The position numbers and the translations under genes were made by a program. Under the pieces are notes generated by a model. The model did no database searches. It was given only the letters and a program-made list of their open reading frames with translations, and had not been told where the DNA came from. From Janthinobacterium lividum PAMC 25724 (GTDB lineage Bacteria > Pseudomonadota > Gammaproteobacteria > Burkholderiales > Burkholderiaceae_D): DNA of 64,000 nt. The stretch is taken from NCBI GenBank assembly GCA_000242815.2, contig AHHB01000036.1:124001-188000 (forward strand). The letters are read 5' to 3'. Below, piece after piece: positions 44,933 to 53,568 of the stretch (its first letter is position 1; every line of letters starts with the position of its first letter).

Positions 44933-46636
44933 ATGGCAGAACAGGCAAAACTTCCACTGGGCAAATTGCTGATCCAGAAAGGCGTGATCAGCGAAGATCA
45001 ATTGCGCATCGCCCTCATCGAGCAGCGGCGCAGCAGCGAGCCGCTGGGCAAGCTGCTCATCACTTTGGGCTTCGTCACGGAAGCGACCGTGCGCGAGGCG
45101 CTCAGCGAAAACCTGAAACAGGTCAGCGCCGACTTGTCCAGCCTGGTGGTCGACGCCATCGCCCTGAAACTGATCCCGAAGGACGTTGCCAAGCGCTACC
45201 GCGTGTTTCCCATCGTGTATGAGCGTCAGGCGGACAATCTGATACTGGCCATGGCCGATACCAGCAACATCGTGGCGCTCGATCAAATCAGCGCCATGCT
45301 GGTCAAGGGCATCACGATTTCTACCGTGCTCGTCAACGAATCGGATATTTCGCGCGCCATCGACCAGTACTATGGCTTCGAACTGTCGATCGACGGCATC
45401 TTGCACGAAATCGAAACGGGCGAAGTCAGCTACCAGAGCATGGCCTCGCCGTCCGATGAGTACAGCCAGCCCATGGTGCGCCTGATCGACGCGCTGCTGG
45501 CCGACGCCGTCCAGAACGGCGCCTCGGACATCCATTTTGAGCCGGAACAGTCGTTCCTGCGCATCCGCTACCGCATCGACGGCATCCTGCGGCAAATCCG
45601 CAGCTTGCACAAATCGTACTGGCCCGCCATGGCCGTGCGCCTGAAGGTGATGTCGAACATGAATATCGCCGAGGCGCGCGCGCCGCAAGACGGACGCATC
45701 AGCATCAAGTTTTCCGGTCGACAAATCGACTTCCGCGCCTCGGCGCAGCCCACCACGCATGGCGAAAACGTCGTGCTGCGCGTGCTGGACCGGCAAAAAG
45801 GCATCGTGCCGCTGGACGCCCTGGGCTTGGCCGAGGCGGAGCTGCAGCTGTTGAAACTGATGATTGCGCGCCCCGACGGCGTGATCCTGGTGACGGGCCC
45901 GACGGGCAGCGGCAAGACCACCACCCTGTATTCGATACTCAACCATATCAATACGGAAAGCGTCAACATCATGACCCTGGAGGACCCGGTCGAGTATCCT
46001 ATGAATATGATACGCCAGACCTCGGTCAACGAATCGGTCAAGCTGGGCTTTGCCGACGGCATCCGCTCGATGATGCGGCAAGACCCGGACATCATCCTGG
46101 TGGGCGAAATCCGCGACCGCGAAACGGCGGAAATGGCCTTCGCCGCCGCCATGACGGGCCACCAGGTGTATTCCACCCTGCATACGAGCTCGGCCATCGG
46201 TTCCGTGGCGCGCCTGCTCGACATCGGCATCCTGCCCGACATCATGGCCGGCAACATCATCGGCATCGTTGCGCAGCGCCTGGTGCGCCGCTTATGCCCG
46301 CATTGCAAGGAAACGCTGATCGCCGATAGCGTCGAGCGCCGCCTGCTGGGCCTGGCGGCCGACGCTGCGCCCGTGTCCATCTGCCGCGCCGTCGGCTGCG
46401 AGCGCTGCGCGCACCAAGGCTACAAGGGCCGGCTAGCCATCATGGAAATTCTCAAGATGACGGCCGAACTCGATGAATTGACGGCGCGTCGCGCGAGTAG
46501 CCGCGAATTGAAGAACGCAGCGCGCGCGGCCGGCTTCAAAGGGCTGGTCGACGACGGCATGCGCCGCGTGATGGAAGGCGTGACGACCCTGGAAGAAGTG
46601 GGCCGCGTGGTCGACCTGACGGAAAGGCTGGCCTGA
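44933..46636 (+). CDS. GspE/PilB-family assembly ATPase, second copy, with altered MshEN motif
   Basis: This 567-residue paralogue of MshE, equal in length, has Walker A GPTGSGKTTTLY, Walker B LVGEIRDRETA and a four-cysteine zinc site (CPHC and CERC). The N-terminal tandem motif is aligned residue for residue with MshE, but residue 8 is Pro (PLGKLL) where MshE has Arg, residue 37 is Pro where MshE has Lys, and the last Gln is Asn60. c-di-GMP binding is therefore doubtful. It starts 5 bases after the TPR gene. No retraction ATPase is present. Confidence 0.93.
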   Translation: MAEQAKLPLGKLLIQKGVISEDQLRIALIEQRRSSEPLGKLLITLGFVTEATVREALSENLKQVSADLSSLVVDAIALKLIPKDVAKRYRVFPIVYERQADNLILAMADTSNIVALDQISAMLVKGITISTVLVNESDISRAIDQYYGFELSIDGILHEIETGEVSYQSMASPSDEYSQPMVRLIDALLADAVQNGASDIHFEPEQSFLRIRYRIDGILRQIRSLHKSYWPAMAVRLKVMSNMNIAEARAPQDGRISIKFSGRQIDFRASAQPTTHGENVVLRVLDRQKGIVPLDALGLAEAELQLLKLMIARPDGVILVTGPTGSGKTTTLYSILNHINTESVNIMTLEDPVEYPMNMIRQTSVNESVKLGFADGIRSMMRQDPDIILVGEIRDRETAEMAFAAAMTGHQVYSTLHTSSAIGSVARLLDIGILPDIMAGNIIGIVAQRLVRRLCPHCKETLIADSVERRLLGLAADAAPVSICRAVGCERCAHQGYKGRLAIMEILKMTAELDELTARRASSRELKNAARAAGFKGLVDDGMRRVMEGVTTLEEVGRVVDLTERLA

Positions 46637-47841
46637 TGGCGCAATATGTCTACCGTGCCATGGATAGTGCTGGCCGCCTGGTTCCCGGCAGCATGGAGGC
46701 GGCCAACGTGCCGGACCTGGAAGCGCGTTTGCACCGCATGCAGCTCGACTTGGTCGATTGCAGGATAACGGGCCAATATCTGGTGCTGCTGGGCAAGCGC
46801 ATCATCCATCGCCGCGACCTGATTAATTTCTGTTTTCACATGGAACAATTGACAGGCGCGGGCGTGCCCATCCTGGAAGGCTTGAACGACTTGCGCGAAA
46901 GCACGGATCACCCGCGCCTGCGCGAAGTCGTCACGGATCTCATTGAAAGCATCGAAGGTGGCCTGCCGCTGTCGGGTGCGCTGGGCCAGCATGGCGACAT
47001 CTTCGACGCCACGTTTACCAGCCTGATACTGGCCGGGGAGCAAAGCGGCAGGATCGCCGATGTGTTCAAGAACCTGTCGGAAAGTTTAAAGTGGCAAGAC
47101 GAGCTGGCGTCGCAGACGCGCAAGATCATCATGTACCCCGTCATCGTGGCGGTGGTGGTGGCGGCCGTGACGTTTTTCCTGATGATTTATCTGGTGCCGC
47201 AGCTGACGGCCTTCATCCGCAACATGGGCGGCGAGCTGCCGCTGCATACGCGCGTGCTTATTGCCGTGTCGAATGTCTTCATCGCTTACTGGTATCTGCT
47301 GCTGGCCTTGCCCGTACTGCTGTTTTTCGGCCTGCGCGCCCTGATCGGCCGCAGCGAGGCGGCCCGTTACACCTGGGATGGCTTGAAACTGCGGCTGTGG
47401 CTGGTCGGTCCCGTGCTGCACAAGATCATCCTGGCCCGCTTTGCCACTTTTTTTGCCTTGATGTATGCTTCCGGCATCACGATACTCGAGTGCATCCGCC
47501 TGTCCGAAGGCATTGCCGGCAACCAGGTGGTGGCAGCCGGCCTGCGCCGCGCCGCGCAGCTGATCAGCGAGGGTCACGGCGTCACCGCCGCCTTCCAGCA
47601 CACGGGCATCTTCCCGCCGCTGGTGGTGCGCATGCTGAAGGTGGGCGAGGCCACGGGTTCGCTGGACACAGCCTTGCGCAATGTCAGCTATTTCTACAAC
47701 CGCGAAGTGAAGGAATTGATCGAAAAAGTGCAGGCCATGATCGAACCCACCATGACGGTCATCCTGGGCTTGCTGCTGGGCTGGATCATGTTGTCGGTGC
47801 TGGGGCCGATTTACGACACCATCAGCACAATCAAGACCTGA
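46636..47841 (+). CDS. GspF/PilC-family inner membrane platform protein, second copy
   Basis: A 401-residue protein with the start MAQYVYRAMDSAGRLVPG, two GspF domains, and three membrane helices (IVAVVVAAVTFFLMIYLVP, FIAYWYLLLALPVLLFFGL, TVILGLLLGWIMLSVLGPIY). It is the platform partner of the ATPase before it. The stop and start overlap as TGATG. Confidence 0.93.
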   Translation: MAQYVYRAMDSAGRLVPGSMEAANVPDLEARLHRMQLDLVDCRITGQYLVLLGKRIIHRRDLINFCFHMEQLTGAGVPILEGLNDLRESTDHPRLREVVTDLIESIEGGLPLSGALGQHGDIFDATFTSLILAGEQSGRIADVFKNLSESLKWQDELASQTRKIIMYPVIVAVVVAAVTFFLMIYLVPQLTAFIRNMGGELPLHTRVLIAVSNVFIAYWYLLLALPVLLFFGLRALIGRSEAARYTWDGLKLRLWLVGPVLHKIILARFATFFALMYASGITILECIRLSEGIAGNQVVAAGLRRAAQLISEGHGVTAAFQHTGIFPPLVVRMLKVGEATGSLDTALRNVSYFYNREVKELIEKVQAMIEPTMTVILGLLLGWIMLSVLGPIYDTISTIKT

Positions 47842-47848
47842 GGCCGCC

Positions 47849-49408
47849 GTGTTGCGCAAACAATTACTCTACATTACCAGCGACGCCCTGTGCGCCTACG
47901 ACTGGGACCAAGGCGGGCTGGGCCAGGGCCAGACCTTCCCTGCCAGCGCAGTCGGGCTGGACGACTTCGCCGCATGGCTGCAAGATACGCAGACAGCGCG
48001 GCGCGATGTCCCCACTTACCTGCTGACGGACTTGATCGAGGAAGATTTCCAGCACCAGTTGCTGCCCCACGTGCGCGGCAAGGCCGGCCGTGCCTTGCTG
48101 CAGCGGCGCAAGCAACAATTGCACCGCGATACGCCCTACCGCGGCAGCACGCTGCTGGGCCGTGAAAGCACCGGCCGCCACGACGACCAGGTACTGTTCT
48201 TTGCGCTGACCAACCCCAGCTTGCTGCAGCCGTGGACGGAGGCACTTGAGCACTTGCGCGTACCGGTAGCGGGCATATATTCGACCAGCCTGCTCAGCGT
48301 GGCGCTGGTGAAAAAACTGTCGATCACACACGAACACCTGCTGCTGGTAACGCAGCAATCAGGCGGCTTGCGGCAAAGCTATTACGAAAAAGGCCAGCTG
48401 CGCTTTTCGCGCCAGACCCTGGCCATCGCGCTCGATGGCGTGGCCGTGAATATTGCGCTGGAAACGGAAAAGACGCGGCAGTTTCTCACCAGCACGCGCA
48501 TGCTGGCGCGCGGCGACGTGCTCAATACCGTGATCCTGGCGCCGGCCGCACAGATCGCCAAGCTTGAACTGTTATGCGACAACGGTGTGGAAGTGGCCTA
48601 CCACTTCATCGACCTGCAGCTGGCAGGCGAATGCGTAGGCTTGCGCCAGACGCCCGCGCTGGCCGACGAATTGCTGCTCACTTTGCTGGGCAAGCATCCG
48701 CCGCCCAGCCACTATCCGCCCGGTACGCTGGCCCGCTATTACCACTTCCGGCGCGCGCGCAATGCGCTGTATGGCGCCAGTGCGCTGATCGGCGGGTCGG
48801 CTGCCCTGTGGTGCGTGTTTTGCTTGTCCAGCGGCATCAGCGCCGACGCCGCCACGCAGCAGTTGGCGCAAGAGACGGCGTCCTACCAAGAGCGCTACCG
48901 TAGCGTCATGTCGACACAGTCGCCGGCGCCGACCAAGACGCAAAACATGAAAGTGGCCGTGACCCTGGGCCAAATGATGGCCAGCCAGGCGCCGGAACCG
49001 GGCCGCCTGCTGGGCATGCTGGGCACCGCGCTGAACCAGGCACCGCAGGTGGCGCTCAGCCAGTTGCACTGGCATGCGGGCCAGCCCGCCGCGCGCGACA
49101 CAGGCAGCCTGGCAGCGCAGCAGCGCGCCAGCTTGCAGGGCGGCAGCGCCCAGGCAGGCATTCCCGTCGCGCCGCCGCAGGCGCTGCGCCTGGAAGCGGA
49201 CGTGGCCATGCCGAACAATGACTACAGCGCCGCCCTGGCCGCCATCACGGCCTTCGCGCAAACCCTGGCGCGCCAGCCGGGCTTGCAGGTGACGATCGAG
49301 GCCATGCCACTGGACTTGCGCCCCAGCGTCGCCCTGTCCGGCAAGAGCACCGCTTCGTCGCCGGACAGCCAGGCCCGCTTTACGCTCTTGCTCGCGTGGC
49401 AGCCATGA
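47849..49408 (+). CDS. Fused PilM-PilN/GspL-like assembly protein
   Basis: The 519-residue protein has a cytoplasmic part (about 1-295) with ASTP-type features weakly like MshI/PilM (YITSDALCAYDW, LLLVTQQSGGLRQSYYEKG), a single helix at about 306-328 (ALYGASALIGGSAALWCVF), and a periplasmic PilN/MshI2-like region. In the msh locus the same functions are split in two genes, mshI and mshI2. The family assignment rests on position and topology as much as on sequence, so confidence is moderate. It starts 7 bases after the GspF gene. Confidence 0.72.
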   Translation: MLRKQLLYITSDALCAYDWDQGGLGQGQTFPASAVGLDDFAAWLQDTQTARRDVPTYLLTDLIEEDFQHQLLPHVRGKAGRALLQRRKQQLHRDTPYRGSTLLGRESTGRHDDQVLFFALTNPSLLQPWTEALEHLRVPVAGIYSTSLLSVALVKKLSITHEHLLLVTQQSGGLRQSYYEKGQLRFSRQTLAIALDGVAVNIALETEKTRQFLTSTRMLARGDVLNTVILAPAAQIAKLELLCDNGVEVAYHFIDLQLAGECVGLRQTPALADELLLTLLGKHPPPSHYPPGTLARYYHFRRARNALYGASALIGGSAALWCVFCLSSGISADAATQQLAQETASYQERYRSVMSTQSPAPTKTQNMKVAVTLGQMMASQAPEPGRLLGMLGTALNQAPQVALSQLHWHAGQPAARDTGSLAAQQRASLQGGSAQAGIPVAPPQALRLEADVAMPNNDYSAALAAITAFAQTLARQPGLQVTIEAMPLDLRPSVALSGKSTASSPDSQARFTLLLAWQP

Positions 49409-50088
49409 GCGGCCCGCTCAAGCAAGCGCCCTTGGCCGGCATGAAGCGGGCCGGCACGTCCAGGCGCACACTACCCGCCTGGATGGGAGAACTGCATCTG
49501 GTGCGCAACGCTGCGCTGTGCTTTGTACTGACCCTGCTGGCCAGCCTGGTGCTGCTCAGCCTAAGCACCGCCTATTACGCACGCGAAGCGCAACAATTGG
49601 AGATGGCACGGCGCACGCGCTCGGCGGCCACCTCGCTGTTCAACCACGCGGAAGCGGAAAAGCAGGAAATCCGCGCCTACGAACCGCAATTTTTGGCCTT
49701 GCGCAAGAGCGGCCTGATCGGCGAAGAAAACCGCCTGGCCTGGATCGACACCATGCGCCGCAGCCAGGAACAGCGAAAATTGTTACCTATCAGCTATGAC
49801 ATCAGCCCGCAGCAAGGATTGCAAGTGCCATCGTCCATGGTGATGGGGCAATATCGTCTGCGCGGCAGCCGCATGCGCCTGCGCATGGATTTGCTGCACG
49901 AGATGGATTTGCTGAACCTGTTTGACGATTTGCGCCAGGCCGGCTATTTCGCCGTACAGGATTGCACGCTCAAGCGCCAGGCAGCGGCCGGCGGCGGCAG
50001 TGAGGCGCCACCCACCGTGGGCGCCGAATGCGAGCTGCTATGGCTGACTCTGGGCAGCATGGCCGTGCCCGAAGCGGGGCGGCCATGA
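49405..50088 (+). CDS. PilO/MshJ-like assembly protein
   Basis: A 227-residue protein with a basic N-terminus, one membrane helix at about 38-58 (LCFVLTLLASLVLLSLSTAYY), a coiled-coil stretch (EAQQLEMARRTRSAATSLF) and a periplasmic domain (QYRLRGSRMRLRMDLLHEMD). It is a positional equivalent of mshJ, next to the GspL-like gene. The ATG at 49405 overlaps the previous stop; a frame start at 49396 is less likely. Confidence 0.75.
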   Translation: MSGPLKQAPLAGMKRAGTSRRTLPAWMGELHLVRNAALCFVLTLLASLVLLSLSTAYYAREAQQLEMARRTRSAATSLFNHAEAEKQEIRAYEPQFLALRKSGLIGEENRLAWIDTMRRSQEQRKLLPISYDISPQQGLQVPSSMVMGQYRLRGSRMRLRMDLLHEMDLLNLFDDLRQAGYFAVQDCTLKRQAAAGGGSEAPPTVGAECELLWLTLGSMAVPEAGRP

Positions 50089-50555
50089 GATGTCCCCCCA
50101 TCCTGTGCCCCTCCGCCCGGTGCACCCTCGTCCTGTGCGCGCTGCTGGCCGGCAGCGCAGTGACCGCCCACGCCCAGTCGCCCCAGCTCGGGCGATTATT
50201 CCTGTCACCCCAGCAGCGGGCCCAGATCGATGCGCAGCGTTACGGGCCACCGGCGGCCGATCCGGCCCTGACGCCGGCCACAGCGCCAGCGCCAGCGCCG
50301 CCTTCACCGCCGGTGGAATTGAATGGCGTGTTACTGCGCAGCAGTGGCCGCTCCACTGTCTGGCTGAATCAGGAAGCGCAGAACGAACCGCACAACCGTC
50401 TCGTGCGCGACAAGTCCGGCATGCAGGGCACACTGACTTTGCGCCTGTCGACGGGCCAGGTGGTGCTACTCAAGCCTGGCCAGCGCTATGACCCGGCCAG
50501 CGGCACGGTCACCGAGGTGCAGCAGATGCAGCAGATAAAGGATACCCAACCATGA
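50085..50555 (+). CDS. PilP/MshK-like periplasmic protein
   Basis: The start at 50085 overlaps the previous stop (ATGA) and gives a 156-residue protein with a signal peptide (LVLCALLAGSAVTAHAQ), a Pro/Ala-rich linker and a small beta domain (VELNGVLLRSSGRSTVWLNQ). It resembles MshK in size, order and topology. Linker role between the inner platform and the secretin is inferred from position. Confidence 0.7.
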   Translation: MRCPPILCPSARCTLVLCALLAGSAVTAHAQSPQLGRLFLSPQQRAQIDAQRYGPPAADPALTPATAPAPAPPSPPVELNGVLLRSSGRSTVWLNQEAQNEPHNRLVRDKSGMQGTLTLRLSTGQVVLLKPGQRYDPASGTVTEVQQMQQIKDTQP

Positions 50556-51268
50556 CGCCACGACAGCGCCAGCACGGCGCCGCCCTGCTGCTACTGCTGG
50601 CCGTCCTCAGCCTCGCCGCTGCCAGTGTGCTGATCGGCGCCTTCGGGCGCAATACGCAGCAGGCCGAGCGTCAGCAGCGCACCCTGGCCACTCTGGCGCA
50701 GGCGCGCGAAGCCTTGCTCGGCTTTGCTGCCACGCAGGGCCGGCTGCCGCGTCCAGCCGCCTCCGCCCTCGATGGGCGCGAGCGGGCCGCCGACTGCGCC
50801 GACGACGCCGAGTGCAACGGCTTCCTGCCCTGGGTCACGCTGGGCGTAGCGGGCGTCGATGCCTGGGGCAAGCTGCTGCGCTACAGCGTCACGCCGGCAA
50901 TGGCGCGCGCGCCCATCGTCTCGTTCTCCGCCATCGCCGACCGGGTCGTCCTCACGCGCGGCGAGCGCGGCGACTTCGCCTTCGTCGCCGGCCAGGCGCA
51001 ATGCGACGTCAGCGCCCAATGCCTGCCCGTCGTGCTGTTCTCGCAAGGCAAGGATCACTATGGCATGGCCGCCAGCGGCGTGCGGCAACGCAATACGGCG
51101 CGCGACAATCTCGACGAGGCGGCCAATGACAGCGCCAGCCGCAGCTTCATCACCCGCCCTGCCAGCGACAATACCGCGCTGCCGGGCGGCACCTTTGACG
51201 ACATGTTGACCTGGATTACCTTGCCCACGCTATACCAACGCATGCGCGCCGCGCGCAACCTGCCATGA
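50552..51268 (+). CDS. Pseudopilin-like protein A of the twin pair
   Basis: A 238-residue protein with RQRQHGAALLLLLAVLSLAAASVLIG, a prepilin/PilX-like N-terminus that lacks the usual Glu at +5. Its C-terminal domain has paired CADDAEC and later CDVSAQC cysteines, and shares FLPW-TLG, LLRYSVTPA and FDDMLTWI with the next gene. It begins ATGA on the previous stop. It is probably a minor pseudopilin of the second machine. Confidence 0.78.
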   Translation: MTPRQRQHGAALLLLLAVLSLAAASVLIGAFGRNTQQAERQQRTLATLAQAREALLGFAATQGRLPRPAASALDGRERAADCADDAECNGFLPWVTLGVAGVDAWGKLLRYSVTPAMARAPIVSFSAIADRVVLTRGERGDFAFVAGQAQCDVSAQCLPVVLFSQGKDHYGMAASGVRQRNTARDNLDEAANDSASRSFITRPASDNTALPGGTFDDMLTWITLPTLYQRMRAARNLP

Positions 51269-51981
51269 ACGCCCGTCTTTTGCGGCATCGCCGCCAGCAT
51301 GGCTTTTCCCTGATCGAGATCGCCATCGTGCTCGTCATCGTGGGCCTGATGATAGGCGGCCTGGTCACGCCGCTGACGGTGCAGCTGGAACAACGCAAGG
51401 TGGCCGAGACGCAAAAGGCCCTGGACGAGGCGAAGGAGGCGCTGACCGGGTACGCCCTGCGCTACGGCTACCTGCCGTGTCCCGCCATCTCCGCCGGCAA
51501 TGGACTGGAAGATCGGCGCGGCACCCGCTGCCGAGGTGAAAAACGCGCCGGTTTCCTGCCGTGGGCCACCTTGGGACTGCGTGCGGGCGACAGTTGGAAC
51601 AATCTGTTGCGCTACAGCGTGACGCCCGCCTTCAGCGACAGCGGTCTGCTATTTAGCCTATCGACGCCGCGCGACATCAGCATCGTCACGCGCAATGGCG
51701 GCGCGCTGCAGCAAGCGACGGCGCTGAACGATATCCCCGCCATGATCATGTCTTATGGCAAGAACGGCTTTGGCGCCACCAGCTTGCAGGGCCAGCGCCA
51801 GGCTGTGCCTATCGGTAACAATGTCGACGAGCGCAATAATGGCGCGAACGCCACCACCGTCATCAGCCGCGCGGCCAGCGGACCGCAACAGCCAGGCGGC
51901 GAGTTCGACGACCTGGTCGCCTGGCTGTCGCCGAACATCCTGTTCAACCGCATGGTGGTGGCGCAAAGGCTGCCCCGCTGA
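51265..51981 (+). CDS. Prepilin-type pseudopilin B of the twin pair
   Basis: A 238-residue protein with a proper leader RQHGFSLIEIAIVLVIVGLM (cleavage after Gly, Glu at +5). The globular part carries FLPWATLGLRAGDSWNNLL and GGEFDDLVAWLSPNI, both shared with the previous protein, which has the same length. The two probably arose by duplication. The start overlaps the previous stop (ATGA). Confidence 0.85.
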   Translation: MNARLLRHRRQHGFSLIEIAIVLVIVGLMIGGLVTPLTVQLEQRKVAETQKALDEAKEALTGYALRYGYLPCPAISAGNGLEDRRGTRCRGEKRAGFLPWATLGLRAGDSWNNLLRYSVTPAFSDSGLLFSLSTPRDISIVTRNGGALQQATALNDIPAMIMSYGKNGFGATSLQGQRQAVPIGNNVDERNNGANATTVISRAASGPQQPGGEFDDLVAWLSPNILFNRMVVAQRLPR

Positions 51982-52760
51982 TGCGCCCGGCCATGCTCAC
52001 GCCAGCGCTCACCATCGCCCGCTACACGCTGCTCGAAGCGCTGCGTAGCCGCCTGCTGTGGCTATTCGTGCTGGCCGCCTGCGGCTGCGCCGGCCTGGCC
52101 GGCTTCCTGCAGCAACTGGCGCTGACGGAAAGCGGCGCCGTGCAGGCGGCGCTGCTGGCGGCCACCTTGCGCCTGGCCAGCGTCTTCCTGCTGTCCGCGT
52201 TCATCATCACCAGCATGGCGCGCGAAGCGGCCGATAGGGGGCTAGAGTTGCTGCTGGCACTGCCCATGCCGCGCGCAGCCTATCTGCTGGGCAAGTTGCT
52301 GGGCTACGCAGCACTGGCGGGCGTGCCCGCCGTGCTGTTTGGCCTGCTGATGGCGCTGTTCGCCGCGCCTGCGCACAGCGCACTGTGGGCCCTGTCCCTG
52401 CTGGCAGAACTGTGGATCGTCGCCGCCTTCAGCCTGCTGTGCGCGGCCAGCCTGCAACAGGCCTTGCCCGCGCTGGCCGCTACCGGCAGCTTCTATCTGC
52501 TGGCGCGCATGCTGGGCAGCCTGCAACTGCTGGCGCACGGCGGCCAGACGGGCGACTCTTGGCTGCAGCGGGCAACGGCAGCCAGCATCGACGTGCTGGC
52601 CCTGCTCTTGCCCAGCCTGGACGACTTTACGCGCACGGAGTGGCTGCTGTATGCGAGCGGCGACTGGCAAGCGCTGGGCCGCGTGGCGCTGCAGACGGCC
52701 ATCTATGTCGGCTTGTTGACCAGTTGCGCGCTGTGCGACTTTTACCGCCGCAACATCTGA
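51981..52760 (+). CDS. ABC-2-type permease inside the pilus-like operon
   Basis: A 259-residue protein with six predicted helices (e.g. LLWLFVLAACGCAGLAGFL, LLGYAALAGVPAVLFGLLMAL, LWIVAAFSLLCAASLQQAL) and the MAREAADRGLELLLALPM loop typical of NosY/ABC-2 permeases. The only plausible partner seen is the ATPase at 39220. It overlaps the pseudopilin gene by one base (TGATG) and the next gene by one base, so it is an integral member of the operon, not a chance neighbour. Confidence 0.87.
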   Translation: MRPAMLTPALTIARYTLLEALRSRLLWLFVLAACGCAGLAGFLQQLALTESGAVQAALLAATLRLASVFLLSAFIITSMAREAADRGLELLLALPMPRAAYLLGKLLGYAALAGVPAVLFGLLMALFAAPAHSALWALSLLAELWIVAAFSLLCAASLQQALPALAATGSFYLLARMLGSLQLLAHGGQTGDSWLQRATAASIDVLALLLPSLDDFTRTEWLLYASGDWQALGRVALQTAIYVGLLTSCALCDFYRRNI

Positions 52761-53482
52761 TGGCTGGCGCGCCGCGTCCCTGGTCGAGCGTGCCACGCCC
52801 TCTGTGCTGGCTGCTGGCTGCCTGCCTGCTGCTGCAGCTGGGCTGGCGCCTGTCGCAGCAGTACGCTCCCGCCCAGGCACAGCCGCTGCCTGCCGCGCCG
52901 CCGGCCGCCGTGGCACGCTTAGCCAGCCTGGGCGAGCCGCTGGCGATGTCGAAGGCTATGTTGCTGTACCTGCAATCGTTCGAAGACCAGCCCGGCCTCA
53001 GCCTGCCGTGGCGCCAACTCGATTATGACCGCCTGGCGGCTTGGCTGGAGACGGCGCAAACGCTCGATCCGCGCAGCCAGTCTGCGCTGCTGGCCGCCAG
53101 TGTCGTGTATGCGGGCGTGGCCGATCCACAGCGCGCGCGGCGCATGCTGGCCTTTGTCGCCGACAGCTTTGCCACCGACCCGCAGCACCGCTGGCCTGCC
53201 ATGGCGCAGGCGGTACTGGTGGCAAAACACCAGTTGCACGACTTGCCGCTGGCGCTAGTCTACGCGCGCGCACTGCGCCAACTGGCGGCAGGGCCGCAAG
53301 TGCCGTCCTGGGTGCGCGAGATGGAAGCGTTCATCCTGGAAGACATGGATCAACTCGACAGCGCCCGCCTGCTGATCGGCGGCCTGATCGCCAGCGGGCA
53401 AATCAGCGATCCGCACGAGCTCGCTTTCCTGGCGCGCCGGCTCGACGAACTGAGCAAGAGGAAAGCAAAGGCGGCGCCATGA
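52760..53482 (+). CDS. Membrane-anchored TPR-like protein following the ABC permease
   Basis: A 240-residue protein with an N-terminal hydrophobic helix (PLCWLLAACLLLQLGWRL) and a helical periplasmic part with TPR-like features (LDPRSQSALLAASVVYAGVA, PQRARRMLAFVADSFA, LALVYARALRQLA). Start and stop overlap the permease gene as TGATG, so coupling is likely. A permease-linked helical protein recalls the Myxococcus pilGHI set, but no homology was tested. Confidence 0.72.
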   Translation: MAGAPRPWSSVPRPLCWLLAACLLLQLGWRLSQQYAPAQAQPLPAAPPAAVARLASLGEPLAMSKAMLLYLQSFEDQPGLSLPWRQLDYDRLAAWLETAQTLDPRSQSALLAASVVYAGVADPQRARRMLAFVADSFATDPQHRWPAMAQAVLVAKHQLHDLPLALVYARALRQLAAGPQVPSWVREMEAFILEDMDQLDSARLLIGGLIASGQISDPHELAFLARRLDELSKRKAKAAP

Positions 53483-53568
53483 GCCAGCATCCAAAATGCC
53501 ATGCGCAGCCGATAATATTTGCAGTAAACTGCGATATCAGGCCCCTGCACTTTTTTCAAGGAATTTCC

